From Todiramphus chloris collaris (Eukaryota; Chordata; Aves; Coraciiformes; Alcedinidae), in assembly GCA_025345505.1 (NCBI GenBank), contig JANVCC010000050.1, positions 172,115 to 236,114 of the forward strand: DNA of 64,000 nucleotides, written 5' to 3'. This document shows positions 47,518 to 60,315 of the stretch, in pieces (the first letter of the stretch is position 1; every line of letters begins with the position of its first letter). A model generated the notes under the pieces. It did not search any database. It was not told where the DNA came from and saw only the letters and a program-made list of their open reading frames with translations. A program made the translations under genes and the position numbers.

Positions 47518-48007
47518 TGAAACAGGACAAGGACTTCATAGCAGCAGAACATAATCCAGAGGGTACAAAACACGTCTGCAGGGTTTGCTGGGGTTGGACA
47601 TCATTCACTTCTTTGGGGGTTGCAGTCTGTAAGATGATCTTCTGCCTTTGTCGCATTCGCAGCATTTGAGAGTTGAGTTTGGTTTTCACATCTCTAACAT
47701 CATTTAATTGATGTTTAATCTTCTATAAATCCTTTACATTTCAACTTAGGCCTTTTCTATATTGCTGAAGTAAACAGCCCCTCAACCAGAGCTGGGATCT
47801 TCTTAGAAGGTGACTAATCCAACAGGAAGGGAAAGAGAATGTCTGGGCTCGGTTCTCAGGGTGGCTGAGTGCTGCCCAGCTCCTGAGGACCCCCACTGCA
47901 GCCCCGTATGCTGCCCCTCTGAAAGCCATGTCCCTCTGCTCACTCCTGGACTGGGACTTTTCTCTGGTCCCTGTCAGGTCCAGCTTCCCAGGGAATCCCT
48001 ACAGGGC

Positions 48008-48370
48008 TTAGCAAGGCCCACAGCTCCCACGACGGTAAGTCGTGTACCTGCGGGAATAGCAGGGGTAGGAGAACCTGCCACCCAGGGAGGTACTGGACCC
48101 AAAGGAGCTCTGAGCATTCAAGGAGCCCCCATAACCAAAGGAGCTGCTGATCTCCAGAGGGGCTGAGGTGCCCACGAAGCTCTCCTGAGGGCAGGAGCTG
48201 AGGATGGGACCTGGGAAGACAATGGCCACGGGTGGTGGGTAGACCACGGCACGGGAATCTCCACAGGAGGTGACACAGGGCTGGCTCCAGGCATCCGCGT
48301 ATGGCTGTGGGCAGGTCACCTCACAGGGCGAGTAGCTGCCATAGGTGCAGGACTGCCTGTAGGAAGACAT
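48008..48370 (-). CDS. CBP8: short corneous beta-protein, 120 aa
   Basis: Minus-strand ATG at 48368-48370 and TAA at 48008-48010; exon 2 starts at 48390 after TGTGTTTCAG. The head (1-38) has [17 protein letters not shown]. The beta-core (39-68) has [20 protein letters not shown], with AI-V replacing the usual VI-T. The tail is short and Ser/Gly/Tyr/Arg-rich, ending YRRGSCGPC, the classical CBP terminus. It has no long Gly array. The head is closest to CBP4/CBP5. It is tail-to-tail with CBP7 and head-to-head with CBP9. Confidence 0.93.
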   Translation of the reverse strand: MSSYRQSCTYGSYSPCEVTCPQPYADAWSQPCVTSCGDSRAVVYPPPVAIVFPGPILSSCPQESFVGTSAPLEISSSFGYGGSLNAQSSFGSSTSLGGRFSYPCYSRRYTTYRRGSCGPC

Positions 48371-48918
48371 CTTTCTGGCTGGAAGGAAGCCTGAAACACA
48401 CACAGGGTGGGGAAAGCACAGGTCAGGAGGGACAATGTAGGTACATTTGCAAAGGGGAGCCCTCATTTATTCAAAATACACAATATTCAGAAAGTTCCTC
48501 TTCTATAGCCAAGCATAAAGTGTGATTACATTCATATGCAGAAATAATGAAGATTAAATAGCTTGCTAGAAGTCAGCCAAGCCCCATTAAAGACAGGTGA
48601 GGACTGAGATATACTTATTTAAAACTGTTCCCAAAACTACTGTCTTCATCTGAAAAGCATTTCCAGAGACAGATAAAAATCATTAAACATTCTTTCTATG
48701 AAGCAGACAAGCATCTCTAGAAGCCTCATGCTCTCCATATAAATTCCATGCTCTCCAAAGCCTGCCAAGTTGAAAGCAGTTCCAGAATTTTTATACAAAA
48801 ATAACATTCTTCCAATAATAAGCAAAGACATATTAAGTGCTCAGACATAAGTACATTAAAACTCATATTAAAGTGGCTTTTAAACTCATAGAACAGATTT
48901 AACTGAAGTCAGACTTAC

Positions 48919-48986
48919 TCTGTTCACCACCAAGGAGAAGCCAAGAAGAGTGGTTTGAAGAGCTCTGGGCTCCAAGAGCTTTTATA
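48919..48986 (-). promoter_or_regulatory. CBP8 promoter and non-coding exon 1
   Basis: Minus-strand TATAAAA (48980-48986). Exon 1 has TTCTTGGCTTCTCCTTGGTG and ends GAACAGA, donor GTAAGTCTG. Intron 48391-48918 (528 bp) has no other feature. GTTTTGTAAC (49045-49054) lies 68 bp upstream of the TATA box, as in CBP10. Confidence 0.85.
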
Positions 48987-49139
48987 TGGTTCCTCGGAGC
49001 AGCTCCAGGGTCTGAGCCACGCTTCGGGCATGCGGTCCTTCCCAGTTACAAAACAAACTTTCCTGCATTTGTCACGTCAAAGGGTGGAGGAATTTTGCAT
49101 ATTGTTTGCTGTTAAGCAATTATTAGTCGAATGGTATCG

Positions 49140-52100
49140 CATCCATGTTGCAGACTACAGCAATCTTTCATCTCAAAAGAGGGACAATATTCACCCTTCT
49201 TTCTACTCATCGCAGAAATTGACTTCCTCCTTCTTCCACCTGTCCAGGCTTCAAAGCACATAACTCAGACAGGTCAGGAGGACTGCTGACTTCACAAAAT
49301 AGACTTTTCTTTAAAAATAACCTGTTGATTTCGTCATGTTCAGTGTCCAAGTTTTCAAACCTTCTAGTGTCTAACTGAGACGAATCTCAGAGACCTTCCT
49401 ATCACCTTGACAAGATACCTTTCTGTTCCCTTTTTATCCCTGCTCTCTTTTTCCATAATAGACAAAATACATAAATACATCCAGAAACCCCAGCTCTCAG
49501 GTGCTTCAGTTGTGGAGATCATCCAGTTCAGAGCTACAGAGAAGCAGCTCTGTGATATAAGGACCTTTCTGCTGTTAATAGTGAGTTTCTACAGCCTGTT
49601 CTGAAGGGCTGGTGGCAAGAGGGGAAATAGGACTTAAATGCTGCAGAAACCTTCATATCCCACTTCATTTCTGGTGACTTTTATTATATATTGCCCTAGT
49701 TAAAAAACAGTATGAAAATGGGCAAGAAAACCCTTGCTTAGAAATGGTAGGAAGGAATTAGCCTCATGTACAAGCTACTCCCAAATGTACCACTTTTGAC
49801 AGCTCCTTTGCTCCGAAACACCATGTTGGACCCTTTCAGATAGTGGTTCCTGGTCTAGCTATGAACAGGATTTTGCATTAAATAAATAAATTTGCAACTG
49901 GGAACTTGTATCCAGCTCCTCACCTGATGTTGAAAGATCACAGATGAAAAGGGAGTGGAGAAATGCTGGGGTCCTCCTGCACCTACGCATAAATTTGATG
50001 ATCTTAAAGGATTTATATGCCAAAAATACTGCTTATAGCATTTAGTAATTTGAGAGCTGAATTAGATTACACACAATGATTCCCTCTTGACAGCAAAACT
50101 CATTTAAAGAACCATGTCCCTGCCCTATCATGAGCTGTGAGCTGTACTTCTGTGGATTGATCAGATGGGATGGAAATGGTCTTTTCTTCTTTATTATAAA
50201 CAGAGATATTACCTCGGTCTTGCTCCTCAACCTATTAGGGAAAATGGAAAATAACATCACGTCTAGACCCAGGGAAAGGTAAAGATGTCCCAGTTAAGAC
50301 AAGTGGTCTGGAGCAGATTTCCAGTGCAACCTTTCCTGGAACTTTGGGGAGAGGGTTTTAGATGTCCTCGTTGTCCTGCGTGTGTTGGGGTGAGGACAAC
50401 CCTCCCTCTGTGCTCACTGCTGGAGGCTCTCTCCACTGAGGATAGCAATCCTTCCTTTCACCATACTTAAAACTAGTTGGTTTTGTTTACTGGTTCCTGA
50501 CAACAGTGACTGTTCCGAGTTCTCTATTTTCATGGTATCTGGGCGCCAACCTCGTTTACATAAGCTAAGAGATAATAGAATTATAATTATAAATAATAAC
50601 ACTAACAAGTACAAGACATGCCCGAGATCTCCTCCCAGAGGCTCACTTAATTGCCAAGAGATGTTTGGTAAATTATTTTGCCTCTGACTTAATCATCTCT
50701 TCTAGAAATCATCAGCAGTAATTGTCCATTTCGTGTGGGTGTTACACGGGCTTGGACAGAGCAGTATTTTACCTGCTGGGAAAATTGCTTAATATAGCAC
50801 AAAATTGCAAACGGGAAAGGGTAACTGGGAGGCAGAAGAAATCCGATGGAAATCTGGCCATGGTGGGCACCCAAAGGATGCAGTGATCCATGAGCTAGGT
50901 TTAAATGAAATGAGTTTCGCAGGCAAAACCCCTCAGGATCCATCACATCTGGAAGGCAAGTAGCAGGGGAGTCCTCACACTGGACTCTCCAAGTCTTGCA
51001 ACACATTCTCCTTGGTCCTGTGAAACACCTCTGGAATTAAATCCTTAAAAAGCCAGAGGGATGATAGCCGAGAATGCCGATGCAATGCAAATGGTTATCC
51101 AAGTTAGGACACGCTCTTAAATGGATGGTGGAAGAACAAAGGGTGGTGAAGGATGTCTATAATCCGGACATCCATTTTTCCCTTTCTGTGTTTACAAGGC
51201 TGACACTACCCTATGGAAATGACTACGAAAATTGACCATCTGCAGGTCTTTAAGATGGAGACTGTGTAATAGATACCCATGTTGCCATGGCACTTGAAGG
51301 TCTGAGGAGCATGCGGGGCCAGTTGCAGTCCCAGAGCGGGCACGGTAGAGTGCTTTACACACAACCACTCATTTGTACAACACCCAAATGAATTGGGTAA
51401 TTTTTATTGTTGATTTCTTGATGGGATTATTAAAAGACAGAGGATAAATAATGCATTTGTCCATGCTTGATTCAGTGGAAGACCTGGGAGGAGCACTCAG
51501 GGCGCTCATTCTTTTATCTCCTGCACAACAACTCTGAGTCAAGGACCATTGTCTGGAGAACTGTAAGAAACGAAACAGGAGATTGTCCATCTCTGAGGCA
51601 CTGACAACCTCAGTATGCATCTCCAAGACATAATGGGAAGCAAAATTCCTGTCTACACAACAGAAGAAAAGCTCATTTACAGGAAATTAAGGCTGTGTAA
51701 TCAGCACCCCTCAGCATAACTGACACAGACCTTATGGGATGTCTCAGTCCAGAGAAAGACCAGAACAAGGACATGGTGGTTAACGCGGGTTGCTGAGATT
51801 TAATCACATTATTTCTGTGTTTCTGTTACCAAATACAGTAAGCAACACGTGTTAATGTATAAAATCTTTAGGATTAGTAAAGGTTGTTCCTTAATTCAGG
51901 GCTGATCACCCTGACAATGCTTCAGTTCATTAGCTGAGAGTCAGGTATTAATTTCCATGCTTCACATGTAAAAGTTAAGCCCTGTCATTAAACAGGGCAT
52001 AATCTAGTCCCCCGTTTCGCAATGCTCAGTTCTGGCTATTGCAAAAATATTTCCCATGATGGCAATTGGTACCTAACAGTCCAATGCTGAAGATGGACTT

Positions 52101-54830
52101 TGAATTTATAAAGAAGGATTTAAAATTGCTGCTTCCAAAACTCCAAAAAAACAAACAAGTAAACAAAGTGCTAGGAAAAAAAAAAAAAGTAAAAAAGTAA
52201 AAAAGTTAAACTGAAATAGTAACAGGAGGCTCAAACAGGTTACTGTGGCTTTGACCAAAGGTCTGAGACCTTGCTCTCTACCTCTGACTTCGCATTTCTA
52301 ACACCGCAAAAAACAACCAATATACACCTAGCTCATCTAGAGATACTGGCGAAGATATAAGACAGTGACATAATTTGAAAGATTAATTTGCAGATTCATA
52401 GCAAAGTAAATCATTATCTCCCTCTGTCCCCACGGTGAGCCTCAATATCTCAGAAGCCAGTGAGGCATCTGTGGAGATGTTCCTTACCTTCCTGTCAATA
52501 ATTACATCCAAGCCACCATACCATTTCTCCCAGCACATCCCAGAAGGATGTGGGAATGAAAAGAAACTAAGGTTCAGGAACAGCTACTAAAAAATCAGAG
52601 GAATATTTTCCACATGCTGAAGTGCATGAAATCCTTGCATAGCTGGGCTTGACTAACGCCATCATTGCCACACTCATTAGCCAAGATCAGATCATAGGAG
52701 GTTTCAGCCTTGTTTTAAGGGGTCAGCGCCTAATATAGCCTTTGGAGACCCAAGACAGCAATGCCAAGCACAGTGCACTGCCCAGATGCTGGAATCCTAG
52801 CACTGCATCCATGATCTTCTCAAACCTCCCAAACAGAGGTTTGTCAAACCTGTTGTTCTCTCTACATCCTATCCCATGGATGATGGCTCTCCATCTCCTA
52901 AAAGTCCAGGAGTACACAGGTCCAAACACATCCAGGGTGCTATCCTTAGGGCATGTGTGTCATTGTGATGGGCAGCTAAACAGAGGCAAGTGGGATGCGT
53001 GTCTGTCTGTCTGTCTCTGTCTTTTGGACACCGGCCACAGAACGAATCCCACCGGGAAGTGCTCTGAGCATCATCTCCCTGGGACCTCACCCTGCACAAA
53101 GCCACCAGCCGCAGGGCGGGTGCAGGTGTGGCTTCCCCCAGCCAGAGACTACAAGGTTAGGAATGCAGCGTTTTCACAACACCCCCACAATCTAGGTGGC
53201 TGTTACAGGAAAAACCGATTGAGACATCGAGGCAAAATGTTTATCTTCGCATCAGTTTCTGCTTCAGAGGAAGAGCTGGGAAGGAGAATACAGGTGTGAC
53301 AGTTCCTGCCATTGTTACAGTTAGAATTTGGGTGGGTTTTACTTTCAGTGGCAGGTCCTGCCCTCCCAGGCCAGAGAAAAGGCAGAAAACTTGTCTCCCT
53401 CCAGAAGAAGGAAAATAAACGTAGAAGGAAAAACAATGGGTCATAAAATTTTACGGAAGGGTCACAAAAGACAAGGAGTAAGCTACAGATGCGGCCAAGC
53501 ATTGTATGCATTAGGGCTCACTCACTGGAGATGATCTGTCACCACTAAGTCCACAAGGATCACTTAAGAGAGCAAGAAATTCCTTCAGGATGAAGACAGA
53601 AGTAAGAAAAGAGCAAAGCAGATCCCTCAAAATCCCATCAGTCTGCATCTCCACCGCCTTCCTGCCTTGTACCAATTCTGGTTCGGTTTTGTTCTTTGCT
53701 GTCTATTTTCCTATAAATAGTTCAAATCAATGAAAGAGATAAACACACTGGGATTAAGAAATCTAAACAGAGAACACAGGGTGTTTGTGCAGGGATAGCT
53801 GGTTTTCTCCCGACAGTCCTCAAAACCACAGCTCAGTAGAGGGCAGGGGCAGGACTGTAGCCACCAACTCCCCACTTAGATTTACTCGGTGCTGCTGAAC
53901 CACTCAGGACCTTTGAAGCTGTAAATAATATTTCCTGCTGTGTAATCCTTAGCCATCTTTCCATGAAACCTCTGGAGAAATAATGCTTAGATGCTCATTT
54001 TGATGCAGTTTTCCTTGTTCATCTCTCAGCGTCAGCTGAAGATCTGCAAGCGGAGCTGTTACAGGTCTATGACGTTGGTCAGACCTCTCATCTCTGATGC
54101 CTCTGACCTTTTCCTTTTTCACCCCACTCACTCCGAGGCATCATGAACAAATTCTGATTCCCTACTGAAAAGTTATCTGTGCCACTGGCTTCTGAAAACT
54201 ACATGCAGACGAGGGTCTTGCACTTGAGTTTGGAAATAAGTTTGTCCCAGAAACACAGAACAAACTGTAAATCAGACGAGGAAAAAAACATTGAAGGAGA
54301 GGAATACACAGCAGCTCTTAGAATCTGAGAGAAGCCTCTCCTCAGACCATAAATTACCCTCTGCTTTGGCTCTTGGGGTGACAAGATCCATATGAGAAGT
54401 TCACACGAGTCTGGAGTGCAGCTTAAAGTCAACAGCATTTCTACTGTGCATTAACTAAATGCTTCTTTTCTGTCAATTTACAGCAAATTGCACAGATTCG
54501 CTGCCTTGGTGGTGGCAGCACATCAGGCACTGACCGAGCAGCTGAAGCAGGGACACAAAGGAGGCAAAACGAGTAGAATTGAACCCTGGAGCTTCAAGCT
54601 TAATATTTACAGCCTGTCCCCAACCTCTGAGTGGATTTTTAAATATAAAAGAGATAAAATATAATACAGTTTTCAACCAGGTGGTGTTAATTTCATTGCA
54701 CTGCCTCTCGTTACTGCAGAGGAGTAAAGCCTGGAGATTGTTTCAGGGAGGCGGAAATCTGGTGAATCTGAACGTTTAGAGAGGGATGACGTAGTGAGGT
54801 GTAAAGGAAACCTGGGACTCGCCCAATAGC
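49140..54830. other. 5.7-kb divergent spacer between CBP8 and CBP9
   Basis: No supported gene, CBP remnant or clear CR1 copy. Open frames (for example 52742-53299) start at non-ATG codons and carry no motif. An A-rich run is at 52168-52210. Confidence 0.55.
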
Positions 54831-54956
54831 TGAAAACAGTGAGCAAAATGATTGCGTCCTGTGAGGCACTACCTGTAATCGTTTCTGGTTTGAATCTGAT
54901 CAAACATCATCATGTGCATGGGGTGGCTCAGATCCTCCAGGCTATCCGAGCAGCAG

Positions 54957-55021
54957 TATAAAAGCACATGCTGCTCACATCTCTCCCAACAGCTTCTCCT
55001 GACTTCTCCTCTGGGATCTGA
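54957..55021 (+). promoter_or_regulatory. CBP9 promoter and non-coding exon 1
   Basis: TATAAAA at 54957-54963. Exon 1 has TTCTCCTGACTTCTCCTCTG (near-identical to CBP6) and ends GGGATCTGA at 55021, before GTAAGT. The intron 55022-55369 is the shortest (348 bp) and ends TGTGTTTCAG. TGAGCAAAATGATTGC at 54840-54855 matches the CBP11 upstream element. Confidence 0.85.
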
Positions 55022-55390
55022 GTAAGTTTTTAGTTCTTTGTGCCTTTTTTGTGTGCTTTTTTTAATGATTACTGAATCCTGCCTAAATGTCTGCCATGGC
55101 ACTAACAGCGCCAGTCTCTCTGTAAAAGCAGCTTCACTGATCCTTCAGAGAGCTTGCAGCTGGCATTCTCCAGCTTCTCAAAGAACCACGGCAGCCTTTG
55201 TTAAGTGCTTCAAGGATTTTTAGTTCCTAAAGCCAGTGTAGAAATGAGCTGGAGCCTTATCTTGGCTTTAACAGAAGGTGAAGTTCAGTTTTGAAGCCTT
55301 GTGTAATAGGGTGGCCCTACAAATTCTTCAATTGCTTTACACATAGTCTTCTGTCTTTCTGTGTTTCAGATCCAATTCCACTACAGCACG

Positions 55391-55822
55391 ATGTCCTCCT
55401 ACAGACAGCTCTGCAGCTACCAGTGCTCCACACCCTGTGAGGTGACCTGCCCCCAACCCATCGCCAATGCCTGGAACGAGCCCTGCGTCACATCGTGCGG
55501 TGACTCCAGGGCAGTGGTCTATCCACCTCCTGTGGTCATCACTTTTCCTGGGCCAATTCTCAGCTCCTGCCCTCAGGAAAGCATAGTGGGATCCTCAGCA
55601 CCAGCTTCCCTTGGGACCTCACTTGGTTATGGGGGATCTTATGGCTACAGAAGCTCTTTTGCTTACAGGGCATTGCAGGAGAGTAAGTTCTCCTACCCTT
55701 ATTGTTCTCAGAAGTTCAGTGGTTACCGGTTTAGAAGCTGTGAGCCCTGCCAAACCCAGCAGGAGTATCCTTGTGCCAAGAGCACTCAGGATACTGAATG
55801 CAAGATCCAGACTCAAGATTGA
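55391..55822 (+). CDS. CBP9: corneous beta-protein with C-terminal extension, 143 aa
   Basis: Exon 2 starts at 55370, ATG at 55391, TGA at 55820-55822. The head (1-38) has [17 protein letters not shown]. The beta-core (39-68) has [21 protein letters not shown] short Gly/Tyr/Ser tail reaches FRSCEPC at residue 120, where relatives stop. Here codon 121 is CAA (55751-55753) and translation runs on for 23 Gln/Thr/Cys-containing residues ending KIQTQD. Relatives have TAA at this spot, so a single T-to-C stop loss is the simplest explanation. The head and core closely match CBP10 and CBP11. Confidence 0.92.
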   Translation: MSSYRQLCSYQCSTPCEVTCPQPIANAWNEPCVTSCGDSRAVVYPPPVVITFPGPILSSCPQESIVGSSAPASLGTSLGYGGSYGYRSSFAYRALQESKFSYPYCSQKFSGYRFRSCEPCQTQQEYPCAKSTQDTECKIQTQD

Positions 55823-56250
55823 GTTGGGTTTCCAAGATGCTGACATGAAAGGGCCGATTCCTGCAGATGCTTCATATTGTATTTCTGCTTATACCTGCTT
55901 AAGTACTTCTTCCTTTTGCTTTAGCCATAAATGTGGTGTTCTTCTCATGGTCCAAGTTTTCAAATGTATTAATACTCCTACATTCAACCTAATAATGTTA
56001 TGCAAGAAGCATAATGGAAAAATTTGTATACTGTGACTTCTCCCACTGGACCCTGTCTAATGTCAGTCAAGAGTTATGTTAATGGATGAAAACTGGACTG
56101 CATCGTCAAGCTTCCACCTACGAATGAAGAAAAGACCACTGTGTGAGAAATGAAGATTGCTGAAACAAGAAACCTCATCTGTAAAAGCCTCCAATTCCTC
56201 ATTGTGTGATCACCTTTTGCTTTTTTGTGAACTTCCCTTCTCTAACATTC

Positions 56251-56256
56251 ATTAAA
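56251..56256 (+). promoter_or_regulatory. Poly(A) signal of CBP9
   Basis: ATTAAA followed by AATCATGCTGCATCATAAA. Confidence 0.85.
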
Positions 56257-56274
56257 AATCATGCTGCATCATAA

Positions 56275-57690
56275 ATTCAGCATTCTGGTTTTACTTTCTG
56301 TCAGTTTTTATGAACCAACACAACAAAGAGACTCTACTGTGTAGAGCATTGGTGCTCATACCCTAGTTAAGCCCTGCAGGGAGAGTGAAGGTCTTCACTG
56401 ATCAAAACCACCCCGATAGTCTTCTGCACAACAGTGAGATTTCCCACATTGCACACCTGCTTTAGATCTTGTACTGCACTAGTTTGCACCGATAGAAAAC
56501 TACTGGAGACAGAAAGCAACATAGGGAATAGAAGGAGGCTTGCTGCTATTTTCACACCCAGACACACACGAAGGAAAAATAATAAAAGAGAGGGCAGGAC
56601 ACTTACTGTGAAGTCGCAGCTGACCAAGCACTCATACACAGCAGACAGCACAAATAACATCCGGTTGTCCTTAGAAAAACAGAGTTGGCTGTATCTTCAT
56701 TGCTTTTACAATCCTCCCTATTTACATCTACTCCAAATGCTCTACGATGTATTAGAGCTGGGATTCCAGTGAGGTGCTGAGAAGCAAGACTGTGTGCCAC
56801 GCAGTGCCCTGCTATTTAGTGTTAATAAGCAATAGCTGAGGGGCTACTTGACTAATTGCTCTACCAAGTTTTTATTGCTGCCAGCTGGTTCCTGAGCACT
56901 GCTGGATCACCTGCTCCCTATTTATTGAGAGCTTTCTCTCTCTACTTTTTTTTTTTTTTTTTGTTACAGTCATCTTCTGGTTGTCAAAGTGGCTTTTAGA
57001 AGTGTGATTCTGGTGGCCTTCTTCAGGCTACAATTTCTGCTTCCCTGTTTTTGAGGGTACTACCAGGAGGCTCCTTTACTTTGCAGAGTGATAAGAAGGT
57101 AAGCTAATGAAAAATACCTGCTTTTGGGCATTTACAATTCCAGATGAGGTAGCTTTATGATCTTAGAAAGCTGTATATGAAAGTACAGATTAGGGAGGGT
57201 GGTTCAAATTTCCTCTATCCTATACTTGGATTTCATCTCCAGCTAATTTTCTGTCTCTAAATGTCTCTGGAAAGTTCTCTCTATACTATTTGTATTCTCT
57301 GCTTCTCTGTGTTGCATGGAATTATAGTATAATCTAATATTCCCTTTTTATTTTTGATGGTGTGTGGAATTGCAATAGCTCTAGTAAAAAACAGAAGAGA
57401 AGCAGGGATGAATTATCAAAATATATTTGGAGTGGCTATTTAATATTTATTACTGCAGACTGGCCTTGAATGTTTTATTGAAGGGTTGGGCACATGAGCA
57501 AGTTCTGCATGTTCTGAGCGGAGTTTCCTGATGAATAGATCCATGGGCATTACATAAACACTGTCTCTAAGAGCATAACCCTCGTCTACCAATCCCTAAG
57601 ATAAAGGGATGGTTCAGTTGGTTTGCAGAGGCTGCATTTCCCCAAAACTGAGAAGACAACAAACAGATGAATGATATTTGGATGCAATTA
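56275..57690. other. Tail-to-tail spacer between CBP9 and CBP10
   Basis: No gene seen. It contains a poly-T run at 56947-56962 and unique sequence. Confidence 0.6.
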
Positions 57691-57692
57691 TG

Positions 57693-57698
57693 TTTATT
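57693..57698 (-). promoter_or_regulatory. Poly(A) signal of CBP10
   Basis: Minus-strand AATAAA followed by CATAATTGCATCC. This is the only CBP here whose family-type 3' end uses AATAAA rather than ATTAAA. Confidence 0.7.
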
Positions 57699-58230
57699 TG
57701 GACTAGTACAATTTAAGCAAGGGAAAGGAACAATATAAGACAGTTCTCAGTGTTTTTAAAAAGGGACAACTTCACAATGCGCATCAAACATATATTTTTG
57801 ACATGTTGTTCTTCTTGGTTCAAGTTTCAAATGATAAATTGCAGTGTGAGGTGACATCTGTGGATTTTTCTTATTAGACATACAGGTATTAAAATAACAA
57901 ACTATCAAAGAAAAAAAAAAAGCATGGTCCCAAACAACTAGAAACATCCATGGAGCACTTTCCAGTGATACCAGTGCTTCGGTGCTCTAACAGTGAGAAA
58001 CAGGTTTTACATAATCAGGATTTTGGTTTTTACCAACGGAAAAGCCACATTTTGAGAAAACTGACATTAAAAGCAAATAGAGCATAAGAAGAGCAGTTCC
58101 CATGGGGGCTGAGCAGCACCCACAGGTCCCTAGTGCTCTGGAGAGATTTTTTCTTCAGCTCAGCTGCATGCTCAGGTCTTGCTGTCAGTTCTCCTGCTGT
58201 TTCTCCTGCCATTCACACCTTCTGCCATGT

Positions 58231-58545
58231 TTAACATGGCCCACAGCCCCCATAGCGCTGGCTTGAGGAGGAGGACAAGAAGCCCCCATAGACAAGGGAG
58301 CCCTGCAGACCTCTGGGTTGGCCTGGCCCCAGTGGGGATGAGGTGCCCACGATGCTCTCCTGAGGGCAGGAGCTGAGGATGGGGCCTGGGAAGGTGATGA
58401 CCACAGGTGGTGGATAGACGATGGCGCGGGAGTCCCCACAGGAGGTGACACAGGGCTGGTTCCAGGCATTGGCGATAGGCTGCGGGCAGGTCACCTCACA
58501 GGGTGGGAAGCAGCGGGAGCTGAGCTGCTGGCTGGAGAAAGACAT
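58231..58545 (-). CDS. CBP10: shortest corneous beta-protein, 104 aa
   Basis: Minus-strand ATG at 58543-58545 and TAA at 58231-58233; exon 2 starts at 58566 after TGTGTTACAG. The head (1-38) has [17 protein letters not shown]. The beta-core (39-68) has [20 protein letters not shown]. The tail is only about 35 residues, poor in Gly repeats, with a run of five Ser, and ends YGGCGPC. It is close to feather-keratin length, but the core and head are of the same type as CBP9 and CBP11. The coding sequence is more GC-rich than its surroundings. It is intact and likely functional. Confidence 0.93.
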   Translation of the reverse strand: MSFSSQQLSSRCFPPCEVTCPQPIANAWNQPCVTSCGDSRAIVYPPPVVITFPGPILSSCPQESIVGTSSPLGPGQPRGLQGSLVYGGFLSSSSSQRYGGCGPC

Positions 58546-59039
58546 CCTTTGGGCAGAGAGATGAACCTGTAACACACCAGGAAGTCTGAGTCGACCCACT
58601 GCTTGTGAGCTGCCACACCAGCAGTAGGGAGGACTCAGCAAGTGCCCATATGAAGCTGCTCTGCCGAGGCTCAGGTGCTTTTTCTCTCCCTCTTCCCTCC
58701 CAATCTCTCCATATGCTGAGCATTGCCCAAACCAACTGATAAGCTGTGCCCAGGTGCATCAGCCAGACCACCCCAAGCTCAAGAGTTAGAAGCATGTGGG
58801 CTGAGACCCATCTCGGCTGAACCCCTCTGACCCATTGTGGCAGCTGCAGTGGAACTCGGACAGATTTGCAGCTGCCCTCTTTGCCAGAGAAATTAAAAGT
58901 AAGGAAAAAAAGTCTTCACGCAAAGCCAGACACTGATACCATTGCAAGCTGCGTGTGCAGGAGTTGGATTAAAAATAACACAAACCCTGAAGATAAAGAT
59001 ACCTAAAAATAAAAGATATGATGACAAGATCAAACTTAC

Positions 59040-59107
59040 TCAGATCAATGAAGAGGAGAAGCAAGGAGCTGTGATCTGAGCACTTCTGAGACAGAAGCCC
59101 TTATATA
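59040..59107 (-). promoter_or_regulatory. CBP10 promoter and non-coding exon 1
   Basis: Minus-strand TATATAA (59101-59107). Exon 1 has CTTGCTTCTCCTCTTCATTG and ends GATCTGA, donor GTAAGT. Intron 58567-59039 (473 bp) has nothing else. GTTTTGTAAC (59162-59171) lies 64 bp upstream of the TATA box. Confidence 0.85.
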
Positions 59108-59794
59108 CCATCTCCTGGATTGCCTGGGGGGGGGTTGAGACATCCTTTGTGGTTCAGGCTCGTTACAAAACACAAAAATTCACATCACTCCCCAGGCTTC
59201 TATGATTGTCTCATTCACCTTGGGACAATTATCAGTTTCTTCCAACACCCTCTTTTCTTCTTCCTTAAAGTTTTCGAAGCAGTTTCACTTCCTGCAGCAC
59301 TTTGCTGATTTTAACAACGTGACAAGTATGTTGGAAAATGACATTATTGATGTAATTGCTTCACATCGCCAGGTCTTCCCAAGCACTCCTCAGTGTCACA
59401 GTGCACTGTGGGCTGATTTTCTTCTCTAGACCCCTGCTGATATTGAACTGAAGCACCGTAGGGCTCGTACTTGGAGGTTAAAAAAGTACTGGTAAATTAT
59501 GTCAACTTGGATACACAAAAATGGATAAACTTTATAGAAAATAGTTGTATCAGTAAAAAACTGAAGATCTGGAGATAGTGATGGATCTGAGGAAGAAGTC
59601 TGCTGAAGTAAGCAGCCAATCTTCAGCATCAGCTGAAGCTGCACTTTAAGATTCCAGCCCAAAGTGCTCCTGGGGTGATGCATGGCTTCACTCCCTGACC
59701 TGTTTCACCCCAGACCATGAATCGTTCATCACTCAGGAGCTCTGAGGTCTTCAGCAATGTTCCCATAGAGTCCCTGGAAACGAAAGCTGGAGAA

Positions 59795-60315
59795 GAATTT
59801 TTTCATTGACACTCCAGCAGGTTGGATCCTGCCCCTCTGCTCTGGTAACCTCTGCAGTGCTGAGTCCAGCTTTGGGGTCCTCAGCATGGGAGAGACAGGG
59901 ACCTGTTGGAGTGGAGCCAGAGGAGGTCACAGAGATGCTGGGAGGCCACGTTGGGACAGTTGGGGGTGTTCAGCCTGGAGAGGAGAAGGGTCCAGGGAAA
60001 CCTCCTTGTGGTTTTTCAGTGCTTAGAAGAAAGCTGGGGAACGAGTTTTGGTCAGGGGCTGTTGGGACAGGCCAAGGGGTGATGGGTTTGAACTAAAAGA
60101 GGGTGATTTGGACCAAAGAGAAGGAAGCAATCGTTGATGTTGAGGGTGGTGAGACCCTGGACCAGACTGCCCAGAAGAGTGGTTGATGCCCTATCCCTGG
60201 AACTGTCCCAGGGGAGGTTGTCCAGGACTCTGAGCAACCTGGTCTAGTTGCAGATGTCCCTGCAGGGGGATTGGATGAGATGAGCTTTAAATGTCCCTTC
60301 CATGATTCTATGCCA
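59795..60315 (+). mobile_element. CR1 LINE 3' portion between CBP10 and CBP11
   Basis: Plus-strand CR1 text including GGAGGTTGTCCAGGACTCTG, 'agcaacctggtctagttgcagatgtccctgc' and the terminus CCCTTCCATGATTCTATGCC. The left boundary is approximate. Confidence 0.88.

Noticed and set aside
52742..53299. 185-residue plus-strand frame
   Set aside because: Starts at a non-ATG codon, low-information composition and no motif.
53712..53720. TATAAATAG-like sequence (another near 40319)
   Set aside because: No exon-1 text or donor at the family distance; likely chance in AT-rich DNA.
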